DNA of 64,000 bases from Pseudopithomyces maydicus (taxonomy: Eukaryota; Ascomycota; Dothideomycetes; Pleosporales; Didymosphaeriaceae), in the NCBI GenBank assembly GCA_026873275.1, contig JANTUC010000006.1:1116001-1180000 (forward strand), given 5' to 3'. The notes below the pieces were generated by a model. It was not told where the DNA came from and searched no databases. It saw only the letters and a program-made list of their open reading frames with translations. Positions 11,196-24,000 of this stretch are shown here, piece after piece (within the stretch, counting starts at the first letter, position 1; the number at the start of each line of letters is the position of its first letter). The translations under genes were made by a program, and so were the position numbers.

Positions 11196-13743
11196 CTACG
11201 CCAACAGCGCAAACAGCAAATACGTCCTCCTTGCATAATCGCTTGCGCTCCTCCTCAACCTCAGCATTTCCGCCTCGCCCACACCGTCCACAGAAACACC
11301 CCCTACAGTCTTCTCGATGGCACCCGACGCATCGTCCGACCCCACAAACCGCTGGAGATACAGCATATCAAACAAAGCCTGCGTGAGCTTCTGCGTTCGA
11401 AGCAGCTTCGCAGCAGCGCCGACTTCCGCTTGTGAATCCGCGACGGGGGCATCATTTTTCTCCGGTATTTCCGCGGCATCGGTATTCTGCGTTTCGGAAA
11501 CAGGGTCTGCATTCTCGCTGGGTGATTCATCGGATTTGGCGACCTCTGTGTTGTCTTTAGCAGGAGGGATATCCAGGTTTTGGATAGCGTCTAGATGGTC
11601 CTTTAATGCTGGAACAAGGGATTCCTCTGCGCTTGCTTTGACCTGTGCGACGCCTAGTGGCGCCCACACATCATTCCCATGGGAAGCCATCGCCTTGTTC
11701 AGACTCTGTAGATAGCGGAGTGTGTGCGGGGAGGGTTGGGCAGGTAGCGCGGGTGTACCTTCCCAAAGGATAGCACTCTTGGATTTAGAGGCAAGATCTC
11801 TCTTGAGCAACTTTTTATATGCCCCTGTTGAAGGGATGGCAACGTGCGAGGCAAGTGCTTGGTGCAGAGGTCGTAGCAACTCGGGTGTGAAGGGGGTCGC
11901 TAGCGGCGTGGCCTTGTCTTGGAGCTTGAGTTTCGGGATGCGCTCCCCGATTTCGCGAGTGACTCTTAGTACAAAGCACGCCTTAGGCACGTCAATTTCT
12001 GTGTCCTCATCCGTCACCTGTGCAATGAGCTGAGCAAAGCTCTTGCTGAGATTTTGCAGTGCGTGCGATAGCGCTTCTTGCGTTGCTTCCTCGAGCTGGC
12101 GTGGGTCGTCGTCGCTGAGGAGCGTCTGCTTGGAGTCACCGAAGTCGTCAGAGTCAGAGTCCGATACATCGTCGGCGAAGGTGTCGTCCCAGCGGGCTTC
12201 CTTCATCGATTTCACAATGCTTTTTACTTCGAGAATGGAGTCAACCCAGGCGTCGAATGCGGATACGATGCCTACTACGGAGTTGTCGCGGCCTTGGTGA
12301 ATGTTGACCAGCGTGGACTTGAAAGCCTGAGCGCCGTTGGAGATGTCTGCTGATTTAGGGTAGGTACCCCATAAGGAAAGATTGGACGACTGGGTCAGAG
12401 AGGGAGAGCTGAGCACCGTGGATAGCTCAACGACGACGGTGCGGAGGTTTTGCGAACGCATACGGACAATGTTCTCGAGATGGCTGTTCATTGTATCACG
12501 TAGATCATCGAGTACGTTTGCTGATTTTACACCTGCCATGCGCGCGCCAGACATGATCCACGTCTCGATGAGCTCTTGGCGGAGCGACGCAACTTCTTTC
12601 AGACGAGACTCCTTTTCCAATGCGCCTTTTGTGCCTTTGAGGAAGGCTGATATGGCTTGTCGCGACCATTGGTGTAATATTCGCTCCGCATCTGCCCGTT
12701 GAAGCTCGTCGTGACGTGGCCAGGGTGTGTAATTACGAGCCTCATCACCGAGCCAGCGGTCGTGTATATCTAGATTCAACTCGTAGAGAGCGCGCACATC
12801 GGGATCTTGGACTAATGGGTGCGTCTTGAGCTTCGCCAATGAGTCTGCCAATCGTCGAGGAAATATCGCCTGAGTATCCTGGCATGTCTGTATGCACAAC
12901 CTCAGTGCGCCTGTACCGTGTTTGGCCAGCTCATCATCCCCGTGCTGCAGCGACTTTAGAACCCTCTCGAGTCGAATCTTGTGAAAGTGGTGCAGAACAT
13001 CGGTAGGTGTCGAGCTCGTCACAAGCGCATACGCGCACATGCTCTCGACCAGATCGGCGTGCTCGCCTTCCGCGGTGCCCATGCGCTTCTCTATCCGCTT
13101 GATCAGCTTCCTTCGCGCCGAGAGCAATCGCCCCCAAAGCTGATCCACGATCGGGGGTTTGTTTGCCGCCTGTGCCAACGCCTTGTGCAAGAGTCGCGAA
13201 ATAACCAGCACCTTGGCGATGAGCAGATAGGAGCCTTCGCTCTTCATGAGGCGGGTCATGACCACGGGGGCACTGCGGAGAAAGGCCAGCTGCGAGGCGA
13301 AGGTGTAGCGCTCCAGATCTGTGCCCGTCAGCCTCAAGGCCATTCGTGCTGCCGTGTGCGATGCTGACCCCGACTACGGTTGTGTGTATCCATCTTCACT
13401 GCACTGCTGGTGATGCGGTCCAGCGTCCTCGAATTGCAGTTATGCCCTACTCTGGCAAGCTTGCCCTCGACGTGCTCCATGCGGACCTCCATGTCGATGA
13501 TTGCTTCGGCGGTATCGAGAAGACTGCGGTAGCTCGCACTAGACTCCCACGTCAACTACAAGTTCTCGAGCATAGTACCAGGTATCAATGCATGCCTTAC
13601 CCCACGAGCGAGCGCAGCTTCTCGCGGTTCTCGTCGGCACTGGAGCGCAGCTGCTGCTCCAGCTTGCGCACGACGGGAACTGGATACTGGAAAGCATCTT
13701 CCCAGCTTTTAAAGGTACGCGGATCCGGCGCTTCGACTGCCAT
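11196..13743 (-). CDS. COG1: Conserved oligomeric Golgi complex subunit 1
   Basis: Exon 1 (13743-13601) encodes MAVEAPDPRTFKSWEDAF through EKLRSLVG. A 62-nt intron follows, and exon 2 (13538-11196) resumes with ASYRSLLDTAEAIIDME, the conserved N-terminal helix of COG1. The long body includes LERYTFASQLAFLRSAPVV, a region conserved in fungal COG1. Cog1 is part of lobe A of the COG tether, which acts in retrograde vesicle traffic at the Golgi. After SSAVKMDTHNRSR the frame must change to reach ARMALRLTG. Either one G is missing from the four-base run at 13368-13371 (828 residues in total), or a 56-nt intron starts at a weak GTGCAG donor. The matching conserved S-x-A-x-K-M suggests that the sequence is exonic, so I favour the missing base. 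CDC123 lies 198 bases upstream on the same strand. Confidence 0.85.
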
Positions 13744-13941
13744 GACTACAGGCGCAACCGTCACACGGTCCGACTGAAGCTCTGGGGGATGGTGTTGACA
13801 TGTGGAGGTCCGCCATGGCCAAACGTTTAACCGAAGCTTAGTCAGTATGAAGCATTGCAGCGACATCCTTCAGCAGCATTCACAGTACTAAGGTGAGAGG
13901 CATGGACACTTGTGCTACTAGCTTGTTTTGATGCAATATAT

Positions 13942-15214
13942 CTAGTCGTCCTCACTATCCTCATTCGCCTGCTGTTCCGCGAGCCTTTGCGCCTCTTTCC
14001 ACTGCTCTGCAAACTCCCGCATCATGCCCTCCCCTCCTCTGCTTGCATCCACCACGTCTCTCGGTAGCTTGTGCGCACTGTATTGCGGAGTTGTAAAGCC
14101 ATAGGCCTCGGGGTCATCCCTACGCACTAGACGGAACTCTGGCTGCCACAACTCAATCACGTCCTCTTCGTCCTCCTCTTTCGAGTCCTCCGAAACATCT
14201 TGCGATTGAGAAGTCGAGGGCACTTCCAGGGTCAACAGCTCCATCCAGCTGAATAGAAGCGGGTCTGTCCGTAGAGCCCACGGGTTGAAATCCACTAGCC
14301 ACACTTTGTCGTGTGGTGGCGGTATGTACACATCGAATGTGAAATTGGCATCGGCAAACGTATCGCGCAGCTTGAGATCAAAGAAATCCTGGATTGTCTG
14401 GCGCAGCTTGTCCTCCATTTTGAAAAGAAAGTCGAAATGGTTCAGATCGCGCTGACATATAGCGATCAACTTCCGGTCGCGCACGAAGCACCGAAACTCA
14501 ACCGAAGGATTCAGGACAATCCACTTCCGTAACACCAGGTGGTAAGCGATGTTTGAACCTTCTGCGTTGCTGTCGCCATCTTCGGTGTCATCAAAAGCAT
14601 GCTGGAGGTCGTGGGTGACGAAGTCGCTCGATTTGAGCAGGAGATAGATGTCGTTTGGTGTCCTACACTCCATGCTATTGGTCGCCGCAATCCATGTCGC
14701 GTCCTTGGGGGCGGACCAGTTCAGCTTGGGTGCCACTTTTCCGCCCAGTTCCTCTATCACAGACTCTATGGCGTCGTGCGTTTCTCTCCAGTGTGTCGAT
14801 GGATCGTAGTCGGCAGCAGCGTCGTCGCCGCCTTCGTTGTCGGCACCTGAGAAAATGCCGCTATCTGCATCGGACCATTCCGGGTTGTCGTTTTCTTCGG
14901 GTGGGAGAACGATGCCGTCTTCGCGCAAATAGGAGAGGAAGGCTTCGGGCAGGGGGACCAAACGTGCTTTTGGCGTGATGGCGCGGTATCTGGGAAAATG
15001 TTAGTCTATCAAGTCAAGCAATCTTGCCCCTAAGGGGGTATTTTTTTTAAACGACAAAAGAATAAAAGAGCTCGGGAAATTACTTTGGATGCCAGTTGTG
15101 ATATGAGCAGTTTAGTATGTGCTGCTTGGTGACGGGTGGGAAGGGTAACTGCTTTGGCAACTCGGCTGGAGCCGCCACGGCAGATGTCCCTGAATCTAGC
15201 TGTTCAGCACTCAT
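13942..15214 (-). CDS. CDC123: Cell division cycle protein 123 (D123 family)
   Basis: Exon 1 (15214-15084) and exon 2 (14989-13942), with a 94-nt intron, give 392 residues. The N-terminus LPFPPVTKQHILNCSYHNW followed by KYRAITPKARLVPLPEAFL, and later VEFRCFVRDRKLIAICQRD and VWLVDFNPWALRTDPLLFSW, are hallmarks of the D123 family. Family knowledge: Cdc123 is an ATP-grasp-like chaperone that helps join eIF2 alpha and beta to gamma, and so controls translation initiation. The C-terminal 80 residues hold an acidic stretch and a Glu/Asp-rich end, as in other fungal members. The second frame joins across the intron by completing the Lys codon of HPK. The gene is divergent from CWC21, with 249 bases between start codons, so they probably share a promoter. 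Confidence 0.95.
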
Positions 15215-15463
15215 GGTGGATGCGGCAATGTTCGAGATAAATGGCAAAGGAAACCAGGGGCTGTGGATGTGTGTTGCGAAAGAAGGTCCATTGCATGCCG
15301 TGATGAGTCTTCGCCGTACCTTTCCAAAGATTTCGCGGGGCAGAGCGGCGGGTCGCGCACGGGCCAACCACCTCCGAGCTCAACTCCGCATCTTTCTGGG
15401 ATGCCTCGCCGTGTCCATCACCTTGCGATCCCAAGAAACCGCCCTGGAAACATCTGCATCACC

Positions 15464-16124
15464 ATGTCTTCGAACGTCGGTCTTACCACTCCGCGCGGTA
15501 GCGGAACCTCGGGATATGTACAGAAGAACCGCTCGTTGCTGAAGCCACGCGAAAAGGCTGCACCGTACCCGCAAGACTGGGAAAAGGCAAAGCACCGTCC
15601 ACGGCAGCCGGACCCTGAGATCTTAGAGCACGAGCGGAAGCGCGAGATTGAAGTCAAAGTTCTAGAGCTGCGGGACAAACTTGAAGACGAAGGGTGAGAT
15701 GCGCCTCACACCTCACGCATCACATGGCTCTTCAAGCTAACCGCACACAGGGTCGACGACGATGAGATTGACGACCGTTGTGATGGCCTGCGCAAGAAGC
15801 TTGAGGAGGAGCGCAAAGCAGGAAAAGACGCTGGTCCAGACGCGCGTGGCCTGAAAGTCCACCAAGTGCACGATCTGGCCAAGGTGAGTGACCCCCGAAT
15901 ACACGCCATTACATACCACATTCTGATTATTTGCTCAGGCCAAGATTGAGGAAAGCGAAAGGCTGCGCAAGGCATTGGGCATCTCTGAGAATTATGAGGA
16001 AGGCAGCCACTGGCGAAAGCAGGAGGAGCGCCTCCGAGAGTCGCTAGCGCAGCGAGAGCGGGAAGATGAGGAGCAACTGCAGAAGGCCAAGGAGGCGAGG
16101 CGCTCTCGAGAAGACTCTGAATGA
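15464..16124 (+). CDS. CWC21: Pre-mRNA splicing factor Cwc21 (cwf21 domain)
   Basis: Three exons, 15464-15693, 15751-15883 and 15939-16124, with 57- and 55-nt introns, give 182 residues. The N-terminus MSSNVGLTTPRGSGTSGYVQ is the highly conserved start of the Cwc21/SRm300 family, which contacts the spliceosome near the 5' splice site and Prp8/Snu114. A cwf21 helix follows: HERKREIEVKVLELRDKLED, then DDDEIDDRCDGLRKKLEE. The C-terminal half is a charged helix of Glu, Arg and Lys. The length is near that of yeast Cwc21 (135) and S. pombe Cwf21, and lacks the long RS tail of animal SRm300. The start fits exactly the conserved MS(S/Y)NxGL pattern. Confidence 0.94.
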
Positions 16125-17870
16125 ATCCAGAACCCCCTGCTACATTGAAGGCGTTCGGCGGCGTCGACTGATACCCTTGGGACTTTATTACTATCACCAT
16201 TAAACCTCAAATAAACAAAAACGCCGGCTTAACCCGCACTGGCCGGCGTCTGATTTTGACAAAGCCCGATTGCTAATGTGAATGCGTAGCCTGCAGCTCA
16301 CCACTGAGGCTGAGTGGGAGGCTCCCACCGACGCTCGATACGTGCCCGACCACCTCGAGATGCTGGGCGACAATGCGAAATGGACATCAAGCAGCAAGCT
16401 ACATGCGGAGGAGTCGGCTCCAGATATACGCAATTCGGGACCGTTGCGGCTGCGGGGAACGATGCTTCCAATTCAACCCAGATCTGAGGCCGACTGCAAG
16501 CCGAACCGCTGCGAACTGGCTTGACGAGCTTATCCCGACAACGTGGGATGCGGCCAAGTGGACAAGCCTAGCCCAGTATCTCTTGGACTTGGACAGGACC
16601 CCCATCCCAAGCCTCTTATTACACTTGTCGCGAAGCGTAACTCAACATCATGTCTCGACGCGCGCGAGATGATTTGCAATCTCCAGAGCATCACCCAACC
16701 CTGCGCTATTCGGACATTGCCACTCGGCTACACGGCATGAGTTCAAGGTGAAGTGTTACTAATTTCCCCCGGGACTGGCCGATGCTCGACAAGCACGTGG
16801 GGGACACTGATCACATCAGGCAGAGCCGTGGCTGTCAGCTGCGAGACAATGGACGGGGCGCGGCTACGTGTAACCACATTCGAAATCGCGCAGCTGTTGA
16901 TCATCCATGCTCCAATTCACCGGTTGCCACTTCTGAAGATGTTGCGGCACAGTCACCATCGTTACGCCCGTCGATGAGATTGGAGTGACATTTCCCGCCT
17001 TGAAGATCTCCAATCCAGCTACGCATGCCCAGACAACCCAAAGATGCACTGTAAATCGCCATGATCCTCAAGACTGCGAAGCAGTCTTGGGCAGCGTTGG
17101 CGCGAGGACAAGCCTGGGGCAAGAGTGCTTAGGTAAGGGCCAGGGGCGATCCGAAGACCAGGGCCTGGCGCACCACCTCTCCACACGATCATTTCAGGCG
17201 TACCCAGAGTCACGGTGCGCCATACTCCTGGCTCGATCATGCGAGGACGCTCGCCGGCGGGCATTGGAAAGGCATCCTCTCGGGGTCTTTGAGGGTCCAA
17301 TTGCCCAACGCATCCAATCAAGACGGGTTTCGCCTGTGTGCTCGCGCTCTCCGTGATCTGGGGTTTCTCTTTTAGAAACGAAGGCTGCATGAGTTTGACA
17401 GCCCCGGTCGAGCATCCTCTTTTGGTGGACCACGTTGTGGAAGGAAGCCATTCCATTGGTGAGATGCGCCTCACCCACGCCAAGTAGCCAAGCGTCGCCA
17501 AGTCGCTCCGCCCAGGAGCAACACGGCTTAGCTGGGGCTTGCGGAGCATCCTCTATACTGAGCGACCAGGTGCCTGTAACCGATCTAGAAGATGTCTCTG
17601 GTGGGCGTAGAAAGATATTGCCCGCTCCGGGGGACCTGGCTTGCCTGCAACCAGCACATGTCGACTTCCGAGCACTTGATTGGCCATGCTCACCAAAATG
17701 CGAATGCTGCACCTTTTGAGCGCTCGACTATAAACACCTGAGAAGAGCCCTGCTTGTTCTGTTTCTGTAGCCTGCACAATCATTTGATAGCACTTCTGTG
17801 CCCTCTGGCCACTCCATCGACAGCAGTCGTTCGCCTCTCTACTCGACAAGCCAGAGAGCCAACCGCCAAG
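16125..17870. other. Long intergenic region upstream of PHO89
   Basis: About 1.7 kb without a convincing gene. Several open frames of 60-180 residues on both strands have no domain features and overlap one another. The region should contain the PHO89 promoter; a CACGTGGG site lies at 16794-16801. The GC content looks similar to that of flanking genes. Confidence 0.5.
16794..16801 (+). promoter_or_regulatory. CACGTGGG, PHO4/NUC-1-type site upstream of PHO89
   Basis: This octamer is the high-affinity form of the phosphate-regulon bHLH site known for yeast Pho4 and Neurospora NUC-1. It lies 1070 bases before the PHO89 start codon, which is far but within the intergenic region. Its match to the function of the downstream gene supports, but does not prove, control by phosphate starvation. 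Confidence 0.45.
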
Positions 17871-19851
17871 ATGGCCGTGCTCGCGCAATACAACTATGTC
17901 TTCGCCATAGGCACCTTCTTTGCCCTTCTCGATGCTTTCAACAACGGTGCCAACGATGTTGCCAACGCCTGGGCCACCAGTGTTTCCTCGCGATCCATCT
18001 CATATCGCCAGGCCATGGTCTTCGGTACTATCTTTGAGATGGTTGGAGCCATCACTGTCGGAGCTCGCACCGCCGAAACCATCAAGAACGGTATCATTCC
18101 GGGTACAGCGTTCAAGGGTGACGCTGCTGTCCAAATGCTTGCATTCACCTGTGCGCTCGCTGGTGCCTCGACCTGGGTTATGTGGTGCACCAGGCATTCC
18201 GCTCACGTTTCTTCAACCTACTCGCTTATTTCATCTATTGCTGGTGTCGGTGTCGCCACAGTTGGAGCGTCTAATGTCCAGTGGGGATGGAACAAGGGAA
18301 AAGGTCTTGGTGCCATCTTTGCTGGTAAGTTCCATCCTGAGATTTCTTGTTCAGGCATTGTGCCATGTACTGTTGGCAAGATGGCAGTTTGGGTCAAGAT
18401 TTTCAGAGTACTTTCAGGCTGACCTTTTCACTTCAGGTCTTGGTATGGCCCCTGCCATCGCCGCTGGTTTTGGTGCATCCATCTTCATGCTCATCAAAGT
18501 CGTTGTCCACATGCGCCGGGACCCCGTCAAGTGGGCCGTCTTCACTGCCCCTTTCTTCTTTTTGGTAGCTGGCACCATTTGCACGCTTTCCGTTGTATAC
18601 AAAGGTTCTCCTAAGCTTGGTCTTAACAAGAAACCTTCGTGGTATGTCGCCTCCGTCACCATGGGCACTGGTGCGGGTGTCGCGCTGCTTGCAGCCATCT
18701 TTTTCGTTCCGTACGTCTACACCAAGGTCATCAAAAGGGATCCCAACATCCGATGGTACCACGCTTTCATGGGTCCGCTTCTGTGGAGCTGCCCTGCTGC
18801 TCCTGAAGGATCTCAGGCCATCGTCCCCAACTACGCTGTTGTTCAAGAAGACGACCTTCCTGCGGGTAGCGTGCGGTCCGAATCTCTCAGCGACTCGGAT
18901 GATCTGAAGAAGGGCGGTGCTGATGAGATTGCTCCCATTGACCAAGAGAAAGCTGCCGCTCGCGAGGAAATCAAGCAGCTCACTTACAAGGAGCTTGTTG
19001 CCGAGGGCGAGGCCAGGTTCCATGCGAAGCTCAGGCAGAAGCGTGGACCAATTGGCTGGGCTATGCGTACTCTGCACAACAACCCCATGGGTGCTGGTGA
19101 GATCTATGAACGCAAGAACATCAAGACTCTTCTCATCCGTCTTCCCGCCATGGTCGTCGTTGGTCTCATGTATGGTCTGCACTACGATATCCACGCTGCT
19201 CAATCTGGTATTCACGGTACGCCGGAGGGTGCTCGCATGGAGCGTGTCTACGCCAATGCTTCCAAGTATCCCAACGAAGTCGAACACGTCTACTCGTTCG
19301 TGCAGATTCTCACTGCCTGCACTGCCTCGTTTGCGCATGGCGCCAACGATATTGGTAACTCGGTCGGTCCCTGGGCAGTCATTTACCACACCTGGATGTA
19401 TGGCAAGCCTTCTGAGAAGAATACCACGGTTCCTGTGTGGCAACTCGCTGTCCTGTCTGCCACCATCTCTGTCGGTCTCATCACATACGGATACAATATC
19501 ATGAAGGTTATGGGCAACAAGATCACCTACCATTCTCCTTCTCGAGGTAAGACTCATCAAGCGCTGCGAACAACTATGAACACCTGCTAATTCTTTATAG
19601 GTTCTTCCATGGAGATGGGCGCCGCCATCACCGTCCTCCTTTTCTCGCAGTACTCTCTTCCCGTCTCGACATCCATGTGCATCACTGGTGCCACGGTCGG
19701 CGTCGGCCTGTGCAACGGCACCATCAAGGCAGTCAACTTCCAGCGAGTTGGCTTGCTTGTCTTCTCATGGATCATGACGATTCCTGTTGCGGGAACTATC
19801 GGAGGTGTGCTCATGGGCATCATCCTTAATGCGCCTCACTTCAAGTCGTAG
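17871..19851 (+). CDS. PHO89: Sodium/phosphate symporter, PHO89/PHO-4 family (PiT)
   Basis: Three exons, 17871-18324, 18437-19546 and 19601-19851, with 112- and 54-nt introns, give 604 residues. This plasma-membrane PiT transporter brings in inorganic phosphate with sodium. The two family signatures are present, one per half: DAFNNGANDVANAWATSVSS near residue 25 and FAHGANDIGNSVGPWA near residue 490. A large charged cytoplasmic loop between the halves runs from about residue 300 to 420 and includes EKAAAREEIKQLTYKEL. The last exon carries PVSTSMCITGATVGVGLCNG. The ATG at 17871 was chosen over an upstream one at 17754 because it gives the usual short N-terminus, MAVLAQYNYVFAIG. A segment near residue 105 reads RHSAHVSSTYS where yeast has GMPVSTTHS; I take this as family variation, since the frame stays open. 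Confidence 0.93.
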
Positions 19852-21010
19852 ATGCTTTCTACACATAGACACATACACATATAAACATGTTTCGTGGGGA
19901 GAAAAGTTCGGATTGGATTTTGGATAGATACCCGGTTGGTGAGCGTTGAGCCGTTCCGTTATGCATGATGTTTTCATTGTAGATTAATAGCATTCTTTCA
20001 GCTACTACCTACTATGTAGATGCCATCTCGACTATGATTCGGTGACATCTTTCTCGTGAATACATAGGCCCTAAGCATGTTTCCATATGGCGGTACAGAA
20101 GTACCCATCTCGGAACGGAAGGCGACAATCCCTGTACGACAGACGGGTTGGTCTAGCGGCGTACACATCCTCGGAGCAGCAAGCACGCGACACAACTTCC
20201 AGATCGGGACCCACATCGACGTGCATGAATAGACAGACTGACTCGTAAATACACATGTACATACCTACAGTAGGTACATGGCTGCGCTGCACTGCACTGC
20301 ACTGCACGGCGATGCACGGCGCTGCACCTACATAGCGTTTCCCCACGCTAGGCAAGCGCGGTACAAGGTACTGGTAGACTAGTAGTCGCGTGGGAAGCCA
20401 GGATGGACAAATGGGAGAGAGGAACGGGGCACGTGGGGTGGGGGTCGCGATGTGTGTGCTGTAGATGTTGAGGTATCTCTTCCGAGGTTATTTCACGGAG
20501 CACGCGACACGTATGTATGCACGTGCAAGGCGGCGTAGGTAGGTAAACGTTACAGTACGTACAATTCGATGCATGGCGAGGCTGTGTTATCTTTGCAGAC
20601 GCTGCGTGCAGCGACACGAGGCATATTTTGATATAACACATACATACGCACATGCGAGCATGGCCAGAAAGGAAAGTGGTACATCGCGTTGCACTATTGC
20701 AGTCGTGTGCTCGTCTACCCTGGTTCCTGTTGATGAATTTGTGTTGCACTACTTCAGTGGAGGGTGCTCATTAGATTAAATTGTTTCTATTTTTCCACCT
20801 CGAGTATCATACATGATTGATAACCAATTGCAAGAGCAGTCAACTCGTGTCCATGTAAATGTAAAGGAAAAGCCTGGCTTTCATCACCAAAAGAATTGGA
20901 GAAATCCTTGAATCATCAAATTAACGTTACAGATATCAAATCAAGTGATACCATGAGCGTACGCAAATCCGACCAAAGTGTAGCACATAATTATCGATCC
21001 CCGCAGACGT
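19852..21010. other. Convergent intergenic region with a short GC-rich repeat
   Basis: PHO89 and the minus-strand gene at 21011 end into this 1.16-kb stretch. It holds a short GCACT-based repeat (20281-20327), a CACGTGGG octamer at 20430-20437, and otherwise unremarkable sequence that becomes AT-rich after 20780. Open frames on the minus strand near 20071-20749 are Cys/His-rich but lack family features. Confidence 0.5.
20281..20327. repeat. Imperfect tandem repeat of a GCACT-like pentamer
   Basis: About nine imperfect copies of GCACT/GCGCT-type units, including four consecutive GCACT copies, in the intergenic region after PHO89. A short microsatellite with no clear role. Confidence 0.6.
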
Positions 21011-24000
21011 TTATCGCGACCAAGGAGCCCAAAGCGACCACGTGCTACTCTTGCTTTCCGTGGTTTCTGTAACTACTGTCGCTTCAGAGGAAGTTTCGCT
21101 TATATCGTCACCTGCTTCGCTCTCGACTTCTTTGATTTCGCCTCTCGTTGGGACTTTTCGTGATTGATTGGCGCGGAACTTCTTGCGTAAGCGGCCTTCG
21201 CGAGCTAGGAATGAGCGAGCGACTATGTGGTCGATGTCCTCCTAATAGTCCTCACGTTAGATAATTTGCTACAGACGCGAAGGGGGTGGTAACTCACCGA
21301 TGTCAGATTCGCCGCGAGGAAGATTTCGTGCTCAGTCTCCTCGTAGAAGTGCCCGAGGGAGTCGAGTTCCTGCACCTCGACGATGTCTTTACTGATTATG
21401 AGAGACTCTTCTTCGGAATTCGCTTGGGCACGCCTGCCTTGGGATTCACCGAGCTGAGGTTTGTACATGTCTGTGTGGTAGAATGTGAGCGGGTGGGCCT
21501 TGTGAGATCCGTAGGCCAACATACCACTAAAGAATTGTGCATGCACTGGTTGAGAGCCGTAGAACCATGTTTGACCGGAATCTATCCTTATAAGCCTGTG
21601 ATATTCATCTCATGCCAGTGTCACTTACCTGTTCTTCTCAGGTAGGTGGGTTTCCACCCGGAATTACGCAAGGACTTGTACAAATCTGCTTCAGCTGTCG
21701 CGGCTGGAGGCTGCCAAAAGAGTGTTCCACGCAGGACGTTGGAACCTAGTGTAGTCCTCTCTCGAGACCTTGCATTATTATAACCGGCACTTTCCTTTTC
21801 CTCAAACATGGCTTTGAATCCACTGATAGTGAGGTAGTTGCCAAGCTGTTTATAACCGAGGTCACTTCGTCCCGCACAAGGAGGGAATAAGATCACTTTC
21901 AATGAATCTTCGGAGCGTTCCGTACTGGTACACGAAACTGAAGAGCCCCTGTTCCGATTTTGCACCATGCGCTCCGATGTCCAGTCAGTACTTTGGTCAT
22001 CATACGATGTGATCGTAGTTGTTGAATTTACTGAAACATCGTCAAGAAAGTCTGGGGTCGCTTCTTGGGGCGATTCCTCTGTTTCCTGATATCTGAAGGG
22101 GTCCAAAGGCCCCTTAGATGTGTTGTTAGGCTTCTTTGGAACAACCTTTACCGCTGCGGGTCCTTTGTGTCTGCTCATACGAGCAAGCTCGTTATATCTC
22201 TTCAAATATGCGTCCCCACGTGCTCTGAGTATTTCAGCTTTGCGTTCAGCATCCGCTAGTTCTCCTCGATGCTTATTCTGCTCAGTTTTGAATTGTTCGA
22301 TATAGTACTTGCGTGTGTCTTCCGAATTTTCTTTCTGCTCTTCTTCGCATGCCTTTATCCTGTTCTGCATATCTTGCTTCGCTTGAAGGAGCGTTTCGTA
22401 GTACTCTTGAATTTCTTCCGATGTCTTTTTGCGTTCCTCTTTTATTTCCTGTATTTTCCGGGCTAACTGGTCGTTGTAATATTCAGCGTACCGTTTCTTT
22501 TCGTCCTCCTGTATCAATCGTAAATTAGCAGTTGTTAAAGATCTACCACGAGGATTCTGCGCGACTTCAATACCAAAAAGATATCGAATATCAGAGCCGA
22601 TTTGTAAATCCTGGAACTGAAATCGTGGGCTACCTAGCGTTCGTACTTACACATTCTTGAAGTTTCTTATTGTTACTTTGTTCGAGCTCTTTCAAAACTT
22701 CCCGATGCCGCTCCAAGTCCTGTTTTTGTTCTTTCATTCTCAATTCCGTATTTTTAATCTGTAATTGTGTCTGTTCGTCAAGTTTGGCTTGTATGATTGC
22801 AACTTGTCTCGTTGATGTTCTCTCGCGCTCCTGGATTTCTTCCACTTCACGCCGAGCGCTGTCTTTCAGTTCCCTGATACTCTTCTTGAGGTCTTCCACC
22901 TCGGAGTCCTTCTTTCGCAGTAATTCCCGGTGGTTCGCTGCTTCTTCTGCGCCCTTCAATACTTGCAACCTCGCCGTTTCGTCGGCTTCCTTTCGGGCCT
23001 TTGCGTCTCTTTTAAGACTGTCTATCTGTTTTTGAAGCTCGGTCAAACCGGAACTTTTCCCCTCGTCGGATACATTTCCTCGATCCTGGTAGTTACCAAA
23101 GGGATGCATGATAGGTAGCGACGGCGGTCGTGGTGGTGGATAAGGATTCATCATCCCTGATGGAGGAAGAGACATCTGTCGTTGTATTGGGGCTGGGAAT
23201 TGTCCGCTAGCTCCATAAGTAGATCCACGCTCAGAATACACCGCAGATTGGCGTGGATTGGGCAAAGAATGACGTGTTGCACTCCGTGTGGCAGATCCAT
23301 CACCGGTCACTACTCTCGAAGGGAGGGGTTCACTCCGATGACTGCTAGACTCTCGAATAGAGGAATTACGGTCACGGGAACGGCGCTCTGATGCAGTGTC
23401 TTGACTTGGGGCAGCTCTTTTTCTTTGACGTTGAGAAGCGTCATCCATATCAGCAAATCCGACCTTTGGGGCGGTTTGCTGCCCATGTCCCTTTGTGGTG
23501 CTCTGTGTTCGTCTAATGCCAGTCTCGCTTACACTCTGCCTAGACGATTCTGTTCTTTTCGATGACTGCTCAGCATTGGCTGTACGTTTCACATGTTCGT
23601 CAGCATCGGCCTTCTTTTTGCTAGGATCTTGTGTCTGAAGCGGAACTATGGTGTCATTTGACGAAGAAAGGCTTTGACCTGATATCCTCCGCTTCTTCTT
23701 CTCTTTTATCGAACCCGGGTCAGAGCTCAACGCTGATTCAGAGATCGACTCGGAACGATCGTCGGATTCTGATTCCAACACTGATACCGAAGGCGTCCGG
23801 AGTTCGCCGAAGGTGAAGGCCATTGATGTATCCACGGGGACTTTAGTTTTAGGCTTTCTCTCCGATGGCGTGGATTGCTTGTCGTCGGGCTTGGTAGTCG
23901 GTGCCGCAGTTTCCGATTTTGCAGGTAGGGTGGGTGGAGTGGGAACTCTTGGTGGCGGACTCGCCTTCGGGTTAGTGTCGAAATTCAGAGGCTGTGTTCG

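Noticed and set aside
15690..17475. A 17-base identical string (GGTGAGATGCGCCTCAC) in the CWC21 intron and upstream of PHO89
   Set aside because: Only one extra copy, no extension on either side; probably chance or a tiny old duplication.
17019..17712. Two overlapping minus-strand frames of about 175 residues
   Set aside because: No domain, no family-like stretch, and they overlap in different frames in a promoter region.
18433..19560. A 375-residue minus-strand frame
   Set aside because: Antisense shadow of PHO89 exon 2.
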